Notes under the pieces: model-generated
What the model was told of the DNA's origin: nothing
What the model saw: only the letters and a program-made list of their open reading frames with translations
The model's database searches: none
Part shown: positions 8,620-17,696 of the stretch, piece by piece
How the letters are laid out: each line of letters starts with the position of its first letter
Numbering within the stretch: the stretch's first letter is position 1
Source: JAABSQ01 sp964573705
GTDB lineage: Bacteria > Desulfobacterota > Desulfobacteria > Desulfobacterales > Desulfococcaceae
DNA length: 38,334 nucleotides
Assembly (NCBI GenBank): GCA_964573705.1
Contig: CAZNLT010000042.1
Coordinates: 1-38,334 of the forward strand
Direction of reading: 5' to 3'
Made by a program: the position numbers and the translations under genes

Positions 8620-10551
8620 TCAGCGTAACGGGGTGCCGGAAGAGACCGGCCGATCCGGTCTCGCCAGGGAGAGGTGTTTGTTGTCCACGGCGGCCAGGAT
8701 CATCCCGTTGGAGAGGACCCCCATCAGTTTGGCCGGTTTGAGATTGGCCACCAGGATCACCTGTTTGCCCACCAGGTCTTCGGGTGCATAATCGGCCGCA
8801 ATGCCGGCGACGACGGTCCGTTTACCGCCCAGGTCCACCTCCAGTTTGAGCAGTTTTCGGGCCTTGGGAATGGCTTCGGCATGGGTGACGGTAACCACCC
8901 GAAGATCGATCTTCTGAAAGGTTTCATAGTCGATCTCCGGTTTGAGTTCCGGGATATCGGGTGCGGGCACCGCCTTTTCGGCGGCTTCGGAATCTTTTTT
9001 GATCTCGATCCTCGGAAACAGCTGAGTGGACTTGGGGATTCGGGCGCCGGGCCGAAGGGCGCCCCAGGCCCGCAGGGTATCCAGGAGATAAAAGGGCGCT
9101 TCCGGGTCCAGGCCCAGGTGGGTCTGCATGGTCCGGGCGGTCCGGGGCATGACCGGATAGATGAGTCCGGACACGATGCGAAGCCCTTCCAGAAAGTGGT
9201 ACATGACCGCCTCCAGCTCTTTTCTGCCGGATTTTTTCTTGGCCATCTCCCAGGGCGCCGCCAGGTCGATGTATTTGTTCATTTTAGAGATGAATTCCCA
9301 GACCGCCATGAGCCCTTTATGAAAGGCGAAGGTTTCCATGGCCGCCTCGAATTCATCCACGGCGGCGGCCGCATTGGCGGCCAAGCCCCCGGTCTTGAAC
9401 TGCGCCAGTTCCTTTTCAGTTTCGGGATCGGGTTGGGGTACGATCCCTTTGAAGTATTTGTGGGTCATGGCGACCACCCGGCTGAAAAGATTGCCCAGGT
9501 CGTTGGCCAGGTCCGCATTGATGCGGTTCACCAGCCCGGATTCGCTGAAGCCGGAATCGAGGCCGAAAACCATGTCCCGCATGAGGAAAAAGCGAAAGGC
9601 GTCCAGGCCGTAAATGTCTTTGAGCTCAAGCGGGTCCACCACGTTGCCCAGGCTTTTGGACATTTTGCTCTCTTCCACATTCCAGTACCCGTGGACGTTC
9701 AGGTGCCGGTACACCGGAATGGAGGCCGCCTTGAGCATGGTCGGCCAATAGATCCCGTGGGGCTTGAGGATGTCCTTGGCGATGATATGCTGGGCGTGGG
9801 GCCAGAATCTGTGAAAGTCTTCTCCGTCCGGATACCCGAGGGCCGAGACATAGTTGAGCAGGGCGTCGAACCAGACATAGGTGACGTAATTTTCGTCGAA
9901 GGGAAGGGGGATTCCCCATTGCAGCCGGCTTCGGGGCCGGGAAATGCAGAGATCTTCCAGCGGCTCCCGCAGAAACGCCAGGACTTCATTCTTATAGCGT
10001 TCGGGCCGGATGAAATCGGGGTTTTCCTCGATATGGCCGATCAGCCAGTCTTGATACCGGCTCATTCTGAAAAAATAATTGGACTCCTTGATGATTTCGG
10101 GTTCCACTTCGTGATCCGGGCATTTTCCGTCCACCAGTTCCCGGTCGGTGTAGAACCGTTCGCACCCGAAACAATACATTCCTTCATATTCGCTGTAATA
10201 GATGTCGCCGGCATCGTAAATCTTCTGCAGAATCGATTGAACCAGGGCCATGTGACGGGGGTCGGTGGTGCGGATGAACCGGTCGTACTCGATATCGAGT
10301 TCCGGCCAGAGGCCCTTGAAAACGGCGCTGATCCGGTCTACGTATTCCCGGGGGGACATGCCTTCTTTTTTGGCGGCCCGTTCGATCTTATCGCCGTGCT
10401 CGTCGGTGCCGGTCAGAAAGAAGGTCTCCTGGTTTTTCATGGTGTGGAACCGACAGGCCACGTCGGCGGTGATGGTGGTATAGGCATGCCCCAGATGGGG
10501 TTTGGCATTGACGTAGTATATGGGCGTAGTGATATAGAAAGTACCGGACAT
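8620..10551 (-). CDS. metG: Methionyl-tRNA synthetase with C-terminal tRNA-binding domain
   Basis: A 643-aa class I synthetase that charges tRNA-Met. The HIGH-type motif is PHLGHAY (18-24) and KMSKS is intact (296-300). A single zinc knuckle is formed by CFGC (127-130) and CPDH (144-147), a one-knuckle form of the enzyme. From about residue 535 there is a Trbp111/EMAP-like OB domain (FQKIDLRVVTV and VAGIAADYAPEDLVGKQV), which increases tRNA affinity. ATG at 10551 gives the expected N-terminus (YITTPIYYVN). It is 61 bp after ricT and one base before the PBP gene. Confidence 0.97.
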   Translation of the reverse strand: MSGTFYITTPIYYVNAKPHLGHAYTTITADVACRFHTMKNQETFFLTGTDEHGDKIERAAKKEGMSPREYVDRISAVFKGLWPELDIEYDRFIRTTDPRHMALVQSILQKIYDAGDIYYSEYEGMYCFGCERFYTDRELVDGKCPDHEVEPEIIKESNYFFRMSRYQDWLIGHIEENPDFIRPERYKNEVLAFLREPLEDLCISRPRSRLQWGIPLPFDENYVTYVWFDALLNYVSALGYPDGEDFHRFWPHAQHIIAKDILKPHGIYWPTMLKAASIPVYRHLNVHGYWNVEESKMSKSLGNVVDPLELKDIYGLDAFRFFLMRDMVFGLDSGFSESGLVNRINADLANDLGNLFSRVVAMTHKYFKGIVPQPDPETEKELAQFKTGGLAANAAAAVDEFEAAMETFAFHKGLMAVWEFISKMNKYIDLAAPWEMAKKKSGRKELEAVMYHFLEGLRIVSGLIYPVMPRTARTMQTHLGLDPEAPFYLLDTLRAWGALRPGARIPKSTQLFPRIEIKKDSEAAEKAVPAPDIPELKPEIDYETFQKIDLRVVTVTHAEAIPKARKLLKLEVDLGGKRTVVAGIAADYAPEDLVGKQVILVANLKPAKLMGVLSNGMILAAVDNKHLSLARPDRPVSSGTPLR

Positions 10552-10612
10552 GATTTCTCCTGTTTTATCCCCTGCCGGGTTGGTCTCCTGATGGATCTTC
10601 TATTCGTTTCTC

Positions 10613-11443
10613 TCAGTTGGGGTCCGGGTTGTGAGGCTTCGCCCGGGGTTTGGGCGGAAGATCGTCCAGGTTGAATTCGATTTCCCGATTGTCTTCGGTT
10701 CGCACCGCGATTCGGTTGCAGATGATGTTGTGGCGAATGACTTTGGCCTTTCCCTCGGGGGTGTTCACCATCCGGCCGATTTTGGGGAAAGTCGATTTGA
10801 GTTCATGGTAGGTGGCGTTTTCATAGGTGAGGCAGCACATCAGGCGTCCGCATTGACCGGATATTTTGGTGGGATTCAGGGAAAGCCCCTGTTCCTTGGC
10901 CATGCGGATGGAGACCGGTTCGAATTTTTCCAGAAAACTGGAGCAGCACAGCTCCCGCCCGCACCGGCCCATGCCGCCGCACATCTTGGCCTGATTCCGA
11001 ATGCCCACCTGTCGCATTTCAATGCGGATGCGAAATTCCTTGACCAGCATCTTCACCAGCTCCCGGAAATCGACACGCCCTTCGGCGGTGAAAAAAAAGG
11101 TCAGCTTGTTGGCATCGAAGGTGGACTCTACGGTGAAGAGATGCATCTGAATGGAAAGCCCGGCGATGCATTTCTGGCAAAATGCATAGGCCTGTTTTTC
11201 GATCTCGATGTTTTTCTCTCTTTGCTCGAAATCATTCTCGGTGGCCAACCGAAATACCTTTTTCAGAGGCCGGTCGGTGGGTGCGGCGTCCCAATGGACC
11301 GGGTCTGCGGCGACGACCCCCAGCCCGAGACCCTGTTCGGTTTCCACAATCACCGGATCTCCCATTTTCAGTACGAATGCACCGGCGTTGAAATCATACA
11401 CTTTTCCCGCCGGTTTGAAACGAACACCCACGACTTTTGTCAT
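10613..11443 (-). CDS. ricT: PSP1-domain protein, RicT/YaaT family
   Basis: A 276-aa protein with the PSP1 C-terminal domain. In Bacillus RicT belongs to the RicA-RicF-RicT complex, which carries Fe-S clusters and affects RNA maturation; in other phyla the role is less clear. A dense cysteine set supports cluster or zinc binding: Cys155, Cys161, Cys166, Cys167, Cys198, Cys203 and Cys204, in MCGGMGRCGRELCC and QCGRLMCC. The start codon overlaps the holB stop (ATGA), and holB-ricT adjacency is widely conserved. The fold assignment is firm, the molecular role in this organism inferred. Confidence 0.9.
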   Translation of the reverse strand: MTKVVGVRFKPAGKVYDFNAGAFVLKMGDPVIVETEQGLGLGVVAADPVHWDAAPTDRPLKKVFRLATENDFEQREKNIEIEKQAYAFCQKCIAGLSIQMHLFTVESTFDANKLTFFFTAEGRVDFRELVKMLVKEFRIRIEMRQVGIRNQAKMCGGMGRCGRELCCSSFLEKFEPVSIRMAKEQGLSLNPTKISGQCGRLMCCLTYENATYHELKSTFPKIGRMVNTPEGKAKVIRHNIICNRIAVRTEDNREIEFNLDDLPPKPRAKPHNPDPN

Positions 11444-12456
11444 AATTCAGATCTCGAGAGCCGCAGGACCAGGACCTCCAGAGTGAGTCGCGGGTTGGCG
11501 TTGGAGACAAGGGCCTTCTGGGCCGTGCCGACTGCGTCGATCTTGGAGAGCAGTGATTGTACGGTCATCTTCCGGGATAAATTCCGGAGAATGGGGCCGC
11601 AATCCCTGTTGATCAGCTTATCCGGCGCGTACCGGCAGATCATCAGGTCCCTCAGCCAGGTTTTAATGATATCCAGGGAATCCGAAAGGATGTCCCGATG
11701 CTTTGATAGTTTTTCCGCAAACGCCAGCAGCATTCCCGGGGGGCGGGGATGTTCCGGGTCCATTAGATCGGCGCTGATGCGCAGAATGCCGGCCCGCCAT
11801 CCGGCCCATTCCTTCGGACCCATTCCGTTATCGGAGATGTCGATTCCGCCCTTCAACTCGGCCAGGGATGCGGCTTCTTCAGGACTGAGGCCGTGTCGTC
11901 GGACCAGAATCTCCCGCACTCGGCTTTTGGGAAGCGGTGAGAAGCGGACAGTGCGGCACCGCGAAACGATCGTCGGCAGAAGGTCCGCCGTCTGCACGGC
12001 GGTCAGAATCAGGATGGTCCGGTCCGGGGGTTCTTCCAGCATTTTCAACAGGGCGTTGGCGGCCTCGGGGTTCATGTGCTGGGCCCCGGCCAGAATCGCC
12101 ACCCGGATTCTGGCCTCATAGGGTTTCAGTGATAGACTCCGGCACATCCGCCGGATCTGGTCGATTTTGATATAGGCCCCCGAGGGTTCGACCCGGTGAA
12201 TGTCCGGGTGGTTATCGGAACGGATTTTCCGGCAGGAGCGGCATTCGCACCGGACGACAGAAAGCAGGCTGGTCTGCGGGCCGGCGGGTGCTTCGCAATT
12301 GCACGCCATGGCCAGCGCCAGGGCGGCGATTCTCTTGCCGATACCCTCCATGCCGGTAAACAGCAGGGCGTGTGGAATCGTTTCTTTGCGAAGGACGGCG
12401 GCTATCGGGCCCAGCGCCCTTTGGCCTTCCAGGATTTCGAAGGCGTCTTCCGTCAC
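11440..12456 (-). CDS. holB: DNA polymerase III, delta-prime clamp-loader subunit
   Basis: Delta-prime is part of the clamp loader that places the beta clamp on DNA. The product is an AAA+ protein with GMEGIGKR (35-42) at the P-loop position. Other family features are a zinc module with CECRSC, the segment NALLKMLEEPP, and SRC (sensor 1/arginine finger region). I start at GTG 12456, two bases after the HU stop (TGATTGTG), giving 338 aa. An upstream in-frame GTG at 12495 would overlap the HU gene by 37 bp and adds nothing typical of the family. The 3' end overlaps ricT by four bases. Confidence 0.92.
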   Translation of the reverse strand: MTEDAFEILEGQRALGPIAAVLRKETIPHALLFTGMEGIGKRIAALALAMACNCEAPAGPQTSLLSVVRCECRSCRKIRSDNHPDIHRVEPSGAYIKIDQIRRMCRSLSLKPYEARIRVAILAGAQHMNPEAANALLKMLEEPPDRTILILTAVQTADLLPTIVSRCRTVRFSPLPKSRVREILVRRHGLSPEEAASLAELKGGIDISDNGMGPKEWAGWRAGILRISADLMDPEHPRPPGMLLAFAEKLSKHRDILSDSLDIIKTWLRDLMICRYAPDKLINRDCGPILRNLSRKMTVQSLLSKIDAVGTAQKALVSNANPRLTLEVLVLRLSRSEL

Positions 12457-12458
12457 AA

Positions 12459-12734
12459 TCAGTAGTCCACCCGTTCCTTCAATTCTTTTCCGCACTTGAA
12501 AAAAGGAAGTTTTTTGGGGCTGATGGTCACTTTATCACCGGTTTTGGGGTTTCTTCCGGTATAACTTTTATAGTCCTTGACGAAAAAACTGCACAGCCCC
12601 CGAATTTCCACCCGTTCGCCCTCGGAAAGCGCTTCGGCCATACTGTCGAAGAAGATTTCCACCACCTTGGCCGCCTCGGTTTTGGAAATGTTGGCCTCGT
12701 TCTTGAGGGTAGAGATCAGTTCCAGTTTGTTCAT
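12459..12734 (-). CDS. HU/IHF-family DNA-bending protein
   Basis: A 91-aa histone-like protein with the expected layout: an N-terminal helical dimerisation part (MNKLELISTLKNEANISKTEA), RGLCSFFV, then the DNA-contacting arm with the proline wedge in GRNPKTGDKV (about 61-70) and a basic end. It bends DNA as a dimer. The sequence cannot decide between HU and an IHF subunit. A strong AAGGAG precedes the ATG, and a sigma-70-type promoter lies in the 89-bp gap upstream, so this gene probably heads its own transcript with holB and ricT. Confidence 0.92.
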   Translation of the reverse strand: MNKLELISTLKNEANISKTEAAKVVEIFFDSMAEALSEGERVEIRGLCSFFVKDYKSYTGRNPKTGDKVTISPKKLPFFKCGKELKERVDY

Positions 12735-12790
12735 GTAAACTCCTTAAACTCCTTCTCGAAGAATTGGATTCAGGAATGCAAATTTTTACT

Positions 12791-12819
12791 AATTTAAAGG
12801 TAATCTTATAAGAAGTCAA
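12791..12819 (-). promoter_or_regulatory. Sigma-70-like promoter of the HU-holB-ricT unit
   Basis: On the minus strand TTGACT (12819-12814) is followed after 17 bases by TAAATT (12796-12791). It lies in the AT-rich gap between the NusG-like and HU genes and reads toward HU, with a leader of about 50 bases that contains the AAGGAG site. Confidence 0.6.
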
Positions 12820-12823
12820 GCGG

Positions 12824-13351
12824 TTATGTTAATATTTCAGGGAGCTTCTCGATATCCTCGGTATCCACCTCCGCCGCGGCGAACTGCCCCAAAATGTCTA
12901 CATGAACAATCACCCGGTCCAGCCCCTGGTATCGTGAGAAGATCCCCACCACCCCGGCAAAGGGGCCTGAAATCACCATCACCCGTTCCCCCTCCTGAAA
13001 GGCGGTGCCGGTGGCCACCGGTTTGTCGGTGGAAACCATGATCCGAAGGGATTCGATTTTCGTATCCGGCACCGAAGCCGGCCCCGCCGCATTGCCGACC
13101 AGCCGGACCGCTCCGGTGGTCTTGACGATTTCCACATGCTGGTAGGGGTTGAGGTCGGTTCTGACAAAGACATATCCGGGGAACAGGGGCACCCGGATCA
13201 TTTTTTTTCGATCCTTACGTTTGCTTCGAACGGTGACCTTGGGAAGAAAAACTTCCATGGATTTTCCCAGAAGTCCTTCATTGACTACATTTTCGAATCG
13301 GCTCTTGGTGTGGAGCACATACCAGGCCCGTTTTAAATCGTCACTTGTCAT
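12824..13351 (-). CDS. NusG-like transcription antiterminator (UpxY/RfaH-type paralogue)
   Basis: A 175-aa protein with an NGN domain (AWYVLHTKSRFENVV, VPLFPGYVFVRTD) and a C-terminal KOW domain (EGERVMVISGPFAGVVGIF). Such paralogues ride on RNA polymerase and allow it to pass pauses and terminators of specific long operons, often those for surface polysaccharides. It is not near secE/rplK as the housekeeping nusG would be; its ATG overlaps the lptD stop by one base (TGATG). That position suggests a role in expressing envelope genes, possibly the downstream block including kdnAB. This last point is inference. Confidence 0.85.
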   Translation of the reverse strand: MTSDDLKRAWYVLHTKSRFENVVNEGLLGKSMEVFLPKVTVRSKRKDRKKMIRVPLFPGYVFVRTDLNPYQHVEIVKTTGAVRLVGNAAGPASVPDTKIESLRIMVSTDKPVATGTAFQEGERVMVISGPFAGVVGIFSRYQGLDRVIVHVDILGQFAAAEVDTEDIEKLPEILT

Positions 13352-15726
13352 CAGTCGGTTCCGATACCTCCCAATCCGTTGAGATAGACCATGAATCCGT
13401 AGGAATAATCGTCCTGTTCATTCAAATAGCGAAAATCGACGGACCAGCACTGGGCTGAATAGCGCAGGCCCAGGCCGGTTTTGACGGTTTCGCCGTCGCG
13501 CATGTTTCGTTCCACATCGAAAACCGTCGAAATCCGGGGGGTCCATTGAAGGGTCAGGCTGGTCAGAAGCGATTCCGTGAAATCCCGGGTGTATCGGTGT
13601 TCAATGGAGGCCCGGTCTCCCCGGCCATCGCGTAGATTTAGGGCGATATTCCGCGAGCGAAAATCGCTTCGGCTGTGGGACCACTCGGCATCGGCAGCGA
13701 TGGAAAAAAAACGGGAAGGGGCCAATTCGATGTCGGCATACAGGGGAGAGAGCTGCTCCCCGATTTCCGGATTGGTGCGATCCGAAAAATTATAGCCCAG
13801 CAGTTCATCCTCTCCCCTGAATTCATTGAGGTCATAACTCTGCTGAAGCTGTATGCGGCAGAACCGATGGTATCGGTAATCCAACGCAGGCGAACCGTTT
13901 TCCGCCGTATCGGGGTCTTTCGAAAGCGGCGCCGGAATCCGGGATACAAAGGTCTGAATCAGGGCAAAGGTGAACCGGTTTTTTTTTTCCAGCCGATCCA
14001 GAGCATCGAAGAAGGGGTAATCCTCCTGATCGACATCCGGAACATACTCGTAGATCAGCTGAGGGCGGATCAGGTGCCGTATCTTTCCGGGCCACAGATC
14101 CAGTTTCTTCCACAGGCCGCCCCGGTCCGGGTCGAGGGCATATACCCGGAAAAGATCCGAGGTGACATCCAGCCGGACATCCATCATTTCCCGGTTGGCA
14201 TTTCTGTCCCGGTCTTCTTCTTCCCCTTTGAATCGGTTGATGTGCCAGAGGGTCTCCCGAACCCCGAGAGAGGGTTCGAAGAAAACGCGCCGATGATAAT
14301 GAAACGGGGCATAGGCCCGGGAATAGAGATCGGCCCGGTGGCCCCGGGCGCCGTCCCGGCGATAAAAATGGGTGTATTCGGTGTCCACGGACCAGTAAAG
14401 CGGGGTATCTCCGATGGGTTGTTTGGACGAGTTGAGGGAGATGAACGGAAGCCGCTGCAGGGTGGTATCGGTATCCTCCCACCGGCGGTTGGTGACGTTG
14501 TCATACCAGAGGGCTTCGGTATTGAGGCTGTAGTAGGGCCATTTTTTGTTTAAATTCAGCCGGTTGGTCCGGACGGGATCATTGTAGTCATCGATCTCCC
14601 GCCCGAAAAGATCGATAAAGTCGGATCGGGTGTCGTCGAACCCCGAGTAGCCGTTTTTGAATTCGTACAGGTAATCCTGGTCGCTGACGATATCCAGATC
14701 CAGACGGCCGGTCACCCCCCGGGGCAGGGCCTGGTCGGCCTTCATGCGAAACCAGTACCGGTCAGAATTGGGGCGCAGATGGGCATCCTGATCATACCCG
14801 TAATCGCCGCCGGCGTTTTCAGCCCCATCATCCACCTTTTGATCATCCAGATAATCGAACTTCACCGAGCCTCTTGAAATCGGATCGAGCATATACCGGT
14901 ATTCGGCCCCTATTTTGTTTCCCCGGTCGGTCATGTAGTGATTATAAATAGTGGCGTCGGCGCTCTCGTCGATCGCCCAGAAAAAAGGCTGACGGTATTC
15001 CAGGCCCCGGCGCTCGGATCGGCCGAACTGCGGGGTCAGCAGCCCGGTTTCCCGCTTGAATTTGGCCGGAAAGAAAAAAAAGGGGGAATACATCACCGGA
15101 ATATTCCGGACCCAAAAAGCCGCGTTTTGAACCGTCCCGTATCCGTCCATCTTCACGTGAAGGTTCTGACCGGTGATTTTCCAGTCGGGCCGGTCTCCCT
15201 CGCAGGTGGTGATGCTGGCCTTGTAGGCACGGTATTCATCGGCGCCAACTTTTTCGATCCGCTCTCCCTTGAGATAAAAATGGTTTTCTTTTAAAAAGAC
15301 GGCGGCCTGATAAATGATGCCGGTCTGATCCTCAAGATGGATGTCGATGCGATCTCCGGTCAGGTAATCTTCCTGTGTGGACAAGACCACATGGCCTTGT
15401 GCATGGGCGGTCGAATTTTTATGGTCGAACCGGACGGTATCCGCCGTCAGCCGAATGTCGCCGCTGCGGATGACCACCCCGCCCCGGGCGATATAGACAT
15501 CGTTTCGGGAGTCATATTCCACCTCCTCGGCCTTGATCTCCCAGGGGGCCTCCGCCGGTCGGCCGATCCGCTCCCGGACCGGTTGCGCCTTCACACCCGG
15601 GATGAGGGGGTGAATCCAGATGGCGATGCACAGAAGCAAAAGAGGGCGGGCGGTACCCGGGCGTCTTCGGCCGGTCTCCGATTCCTGATCTGTCTCCCCG
15701 TTCTTTTTCGAATGAATGCGGCGCAT
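13351..15726 (-). CDS. lptD: LPS assembly outer-membrane protein LptD
   Basis: A 791-aa outer-membrane beta-barrel that inserts LPS into the outer leaflet. A basic N-terminus and a hydrophobic segment (28-41) form a signal peptide with likely cleavage after A47 (PGVKA/QP). An OstA-like periplasmic jellyroll follows (about 60-200; EVEYDSRNDVYIARGGVVI, ASITTCEGDRPDW), then many alternating amphipathic strands rich in aromatic residues with PFFFFPAKFKRETGLL, a typical LptD feature. No LptE gene is nearby. The start lacks a clear Shine-Dalgarno, and the 27-residue n-region is long, so the precise start is uncertain. It is divergent from surE across 222 bp. Confidence 0.93.
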   Translation of the reverse strand: MRRIHSKKNGETDQESETGRRRPGTARPLLLLCIAIWIHPLIPGVKAQPVRERIGRPAEAPWEIKAEEVEYDSRNDVYIARGGVVIRSGDIRLTADTVRFDHKNSTAHAQGHVVLSTQEDYLTGDRIDIHLEDQTGIIYQAAVFLKENHFYLKGERIEKVGADEYRAYKASITTCEGDRPDWKITGQNLHVKMDGYGTVQNAAFWVRNIPVMYSPFFFFPAKFKRETGLLTPQFGRSERRGLEYRQPFFWAIDESADATIYNHYMTDRGNKIGAEYRYMLDPISRGSVKFDYLDDQKVDDGAENAGGDYGYDQDAHLRPNSDRYWFRMKADQALPRGVTGRLDLDIVSDQDYLYEFKNGYSGFDDTRSDFIDLFGREIDDYNDPVRTNRLNLNKKWPYYSLNTEALWYDNVTNRRWEDTDTTLQRLPFISLNSSKQPIGDTPLYWSVDTEYTHFYRRDGARGHRADLYSRAYAPFHYHRRVFFEPSLGVRETLWHINRFKGEEEDRDRNANREMMDVRLDVTSDLFRVYALDPDRGGLWKKLDLWPGKIRHLIRPQLIYEYVPDVDQEDYPFFDALDRLEKKNRFTFALIQTFVSRIPAPLSKDPDTAENGSPALDYRYHRFCRIQLQQSYDLNEFRGEDELLGYNFSDRTNPEIGEQLSPLYADIELAPSRFFSIAADAEWSHSRSDFRSRNIALNLRDGRGDRASIEHRYTRDFTESLLTSLTLQWTPRISTVFDVERNMRDGETVKTGLGLRYSAQCWSVDFRYLNEQDDYSYGFMVYLNGLGGIGTD

Positions 15727-15850
15727 CGATATTCGGCGAAAACACCTGATCTGTTCCCAAGCCGATCCTTCCGGCCCATAAAAAATGGCCTTGATCTTTG
15801 AACGGGACCAAGACCTCTACAAAGGTCTCCCGAAGGAGAGAAGATTATCA

Positions 15851-15879
15851 GTTGAATGCCGACGGCATATGAAGTATAA
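15851..15879 (+). promoter_or_regulatory. Sigma-70-like promoter of the surE unit
   Basis: TTGAAT (15851-15856), 17 bases, TATAAA (15874-15879), about 65 bases before the surE ATG. It lies in the 222-bp divergent region between lptD and surE. No equally good promoter for lptD was seen on the other strand. Confidence 0.55.
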
Positions 15880-15948
15880 AACCAAGTTGCGCCGGAAAAG
15901 TCAAGAGCGGGATGGCGCGAATCAGGTGTTTGGACCGGCGATGGAGTC

Positions 15949-16710
15949 ATGAAGATACTGTTGACCAACGACGACGGCATTTATGCCCCGGGACTGTGGG
16001 CGCTTTACAAACGATTCAGCCAGGATCATTCGGTGACGGTGGTGGCCCCGGATCACGAGCGAAGCGCCGTGAGCCATGGCATTACCCTGTACCGCCCCCT
16101 TCGGACCCGGCAGATCATCGTCAACGGCGGATGGAAGGGATACGGGGTAGACGGAAAACCGGCCGACTGCATCAAACTGGGCCTGATCGAGATCCTGAAG
16201 GAAAAACCCGACCTGGTGGTTTCGGGCATCAATCCGGGCGCCAACGTGGGGGTGAGCATCAACTATTCGGGAACGGTGGCGGCGGCCCGGGAGGCGGCCC
16301 TGTTCGGGCTGCCGGCCATCGCCGTCTCCATCAACGGATACAAGGTCGAGCACTATGAGGATGCGGCCCGGTTTACCGAAAAATTGGCCCTGAACGTGAA
16401 GGAGAAAGGGCTTCCATTCGGAACCATACTGAATGTGAATCTACCGGACATTCCCCTCCGAAAGACCGCCGGGGTGCGGATCGCCCGGCAGGGAATCGAT
16501 GTTCTATCACAGGAATATTATGAAAAACGGGTCGATCCCCGCAACCGGGCCTACCACTGGCTGGGGAGCGACAGCCGAATCTTCGGAGAAGATCTCAATA
16601 TCGATGGCGACGCCCTCTGCCGCAATTATATCATTATTACCCCCCTGCGGTGCGATATGACCGATTATGATGCTCTGGAGGAGCTGAAGGGGTGGGAACT
16701 GGATTCCTGA
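15949..16710 (+). CDS. surE: 5'/3'-nucleotidase SurE
   Basis: A 253-aa metal-dependent phosphatase acting on nucleoside monophosphates. The start gives the canonical N-terminus MKILLTNDDG, in which Asp8 and Asp9 bind the metal. Further family segments are VVAPDHERSAVSHG, SGINPGANVGVSINYSGTV and a tail ending in ITPLRCDMTDYDAL. It is the first gene of a plus-strand unit, and its TGA overlaps the ATG of the next gene (TGATG). GGAG lies only two bases from the ATG, so translation initiation may be weak. Confidence 0.96.
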   Translation: MKILLTNDDGIYAPGLWALYKRFSQDHSVTVVAPDHERSAVSHGITLYRPLRTRQIIVNGGWKGYGVDGKPADCIKLGLIEILKEKPDLVVSGINPGANVGVSINYSGTVAAAREAALFGLPAIAVSINGYKVEHYEDAARFTEKLALNVKEKGLPFGTILNVNLPDIPLRKTAGVRIARQGIDVLSQEYYEKRVDPRNRAYHWLGSDSRIFGEDLNIDGDALCRNYIIITPLRCDMTDYDALEELKGWELDS

Positions 16711-17684
16711 TGGATCGAAAAAAACAGTTTGTCAACATGCTCTGCGTCGGAGATTCGATCGACGATGTCTTTGTTCTGGCCGAAAAAAGCATGGGCCGGA
16801 AAAAAAACGGAGACAGCTTTCTGAGCTTCAGCTTTGCGGACCGGACCGGCGATATCAGAGGCGTGGCCTGGGATAATGTGGAAGAGATCAACGGGGCGGC
16901 CGTATCCGGGGCTTTTGTGCGGGTGACCGGGGCGGTTTCCGAATTCCGGGGCGGGCTTCAACTGACGGTGCGGGGGTTGGTCTGTTGCGATACTGACACC
17001 GTGGACCCCGCCGATTTTCTGCCGGTCACCGTCCGGAATCCGGACCGGATGTTCGATCGGTTGAAGCGGACGGTGACCGAGTGCATTCGGGACCCCCATA
17101 TCAGACAGCTGCTGGAGGCGTTCTGGGCGGATGAGGAGTTCGTCCGGGGCTTTAAAACCGCTCCCGCCGCCAAAAAGATGCACCATGCCTATATCGGCGG
17201 GCTTCTGGAGCATACCCTTTCCATGACGGTTTTGGCCAAGGAGATCGCCAAGCACTACAGCGGAGTCAATCTGGATCTTCTTCTGGCCGGCGCCGTTCTT
17301 CACGACATCGGCAAAATCCGGGAGTTCGAATACCAATTCGCCATCGGGTACTCGGATGAAGGAAAACTGTTGACCCATATCGTGATCGGGTGCGCCATGA
17401 TCGACGATAAGATTCGGGAACTGGAAGGGTTTCCTTCGGAGACCGCCATGCTGGTCAAGCATATGGTGGTGAGCCACCACGGCAGCCGGGAGTTCGGCTC
17501 TCCGGAACCGCCGAGGCTGATGGAAGCGGTCCTCCTGAACCAGATCGACGACATCGACGCCAAAATGAACGGGATTCGGGAATTCATCGCCGGGGAAGAC
17601 CCCAACCAGCCCTGGACCTCTTACAATCGCATGCTGGGCCGGAACCTGTATCGCGGAAAACCGCCGGAAGAACCCTCCGAGTAG
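16710..17684 (+). CDS. OB-fold + HD-domain phosphohydrolase, YhaM-type 3'-5' exoribonuclease-like
   Basis: With the start at ATG 16710 (overlapping the surE stop) the protein has 324 aa; a GTG at 16692 would add six residues. Residues about 10-95 form an OB-type nucleic-acid-binding fold (FLSFSFADRTGDIRGVAWD, FVRVTGAVSEFRGGLQLTVRG). Residues about 155-285 form an HD domain with MHHAYIGGLLEHT, the metal pair in LHDIGKI (H198, D199) and SHHGSREFGSPEPP. This domain order is that of YhaM/CBF1-type 3'-5' exonucleases. It is read between surE and tmk, consistent with nucleotide turnover. Confidence 0.85.
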   Translation: MDRKKQFVNMLCVGDSIDDVFVLAEKSMGRKKNGDSFLSFSFADRTGDIRGVAWDNVEEINGAAVSGAFVRVTGAVSEFRGGLQLTVRGLVCCDTDTVDPADFLPVTVRNPDRMFDRLKRTVTECIRDPHIRQLLEAFWADEEFVRGFKTAPAAKKMHHAYIGGLLEHTLSMTVLAKEIAKHYSGVNLDLLLAGAVLHDIGKIREFEYQFAIGYSDEGKLLTHIVIGCAMIDDKIRELEGFPSETAMLVKHMVVSHHGSREFGSPEPPRLMEAVLLNQIDDIDAKMNGIREFIAGEDPNQPWTSYNRMLGRNLYRGKPPEEPSE

Positions 17685-17696
17685 CCGGCGAAACCG

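Noticed and set aside
8674..10674. 666-codon plus-strand frame opposite metG
   Set aside because: Antisense shadow of a certain metG; the product is low-complexity Gly/His/Phe-rich and has no ribosome-binding site.
15727..15850. Inverted repeats in the lptD-surE gap as a regulatory element
   Set aside because: Short repeats (AGACCT/AGGTCT and a TCTC hairpin) are present but no -35/-10 pair or known binding motif could be tied to them.
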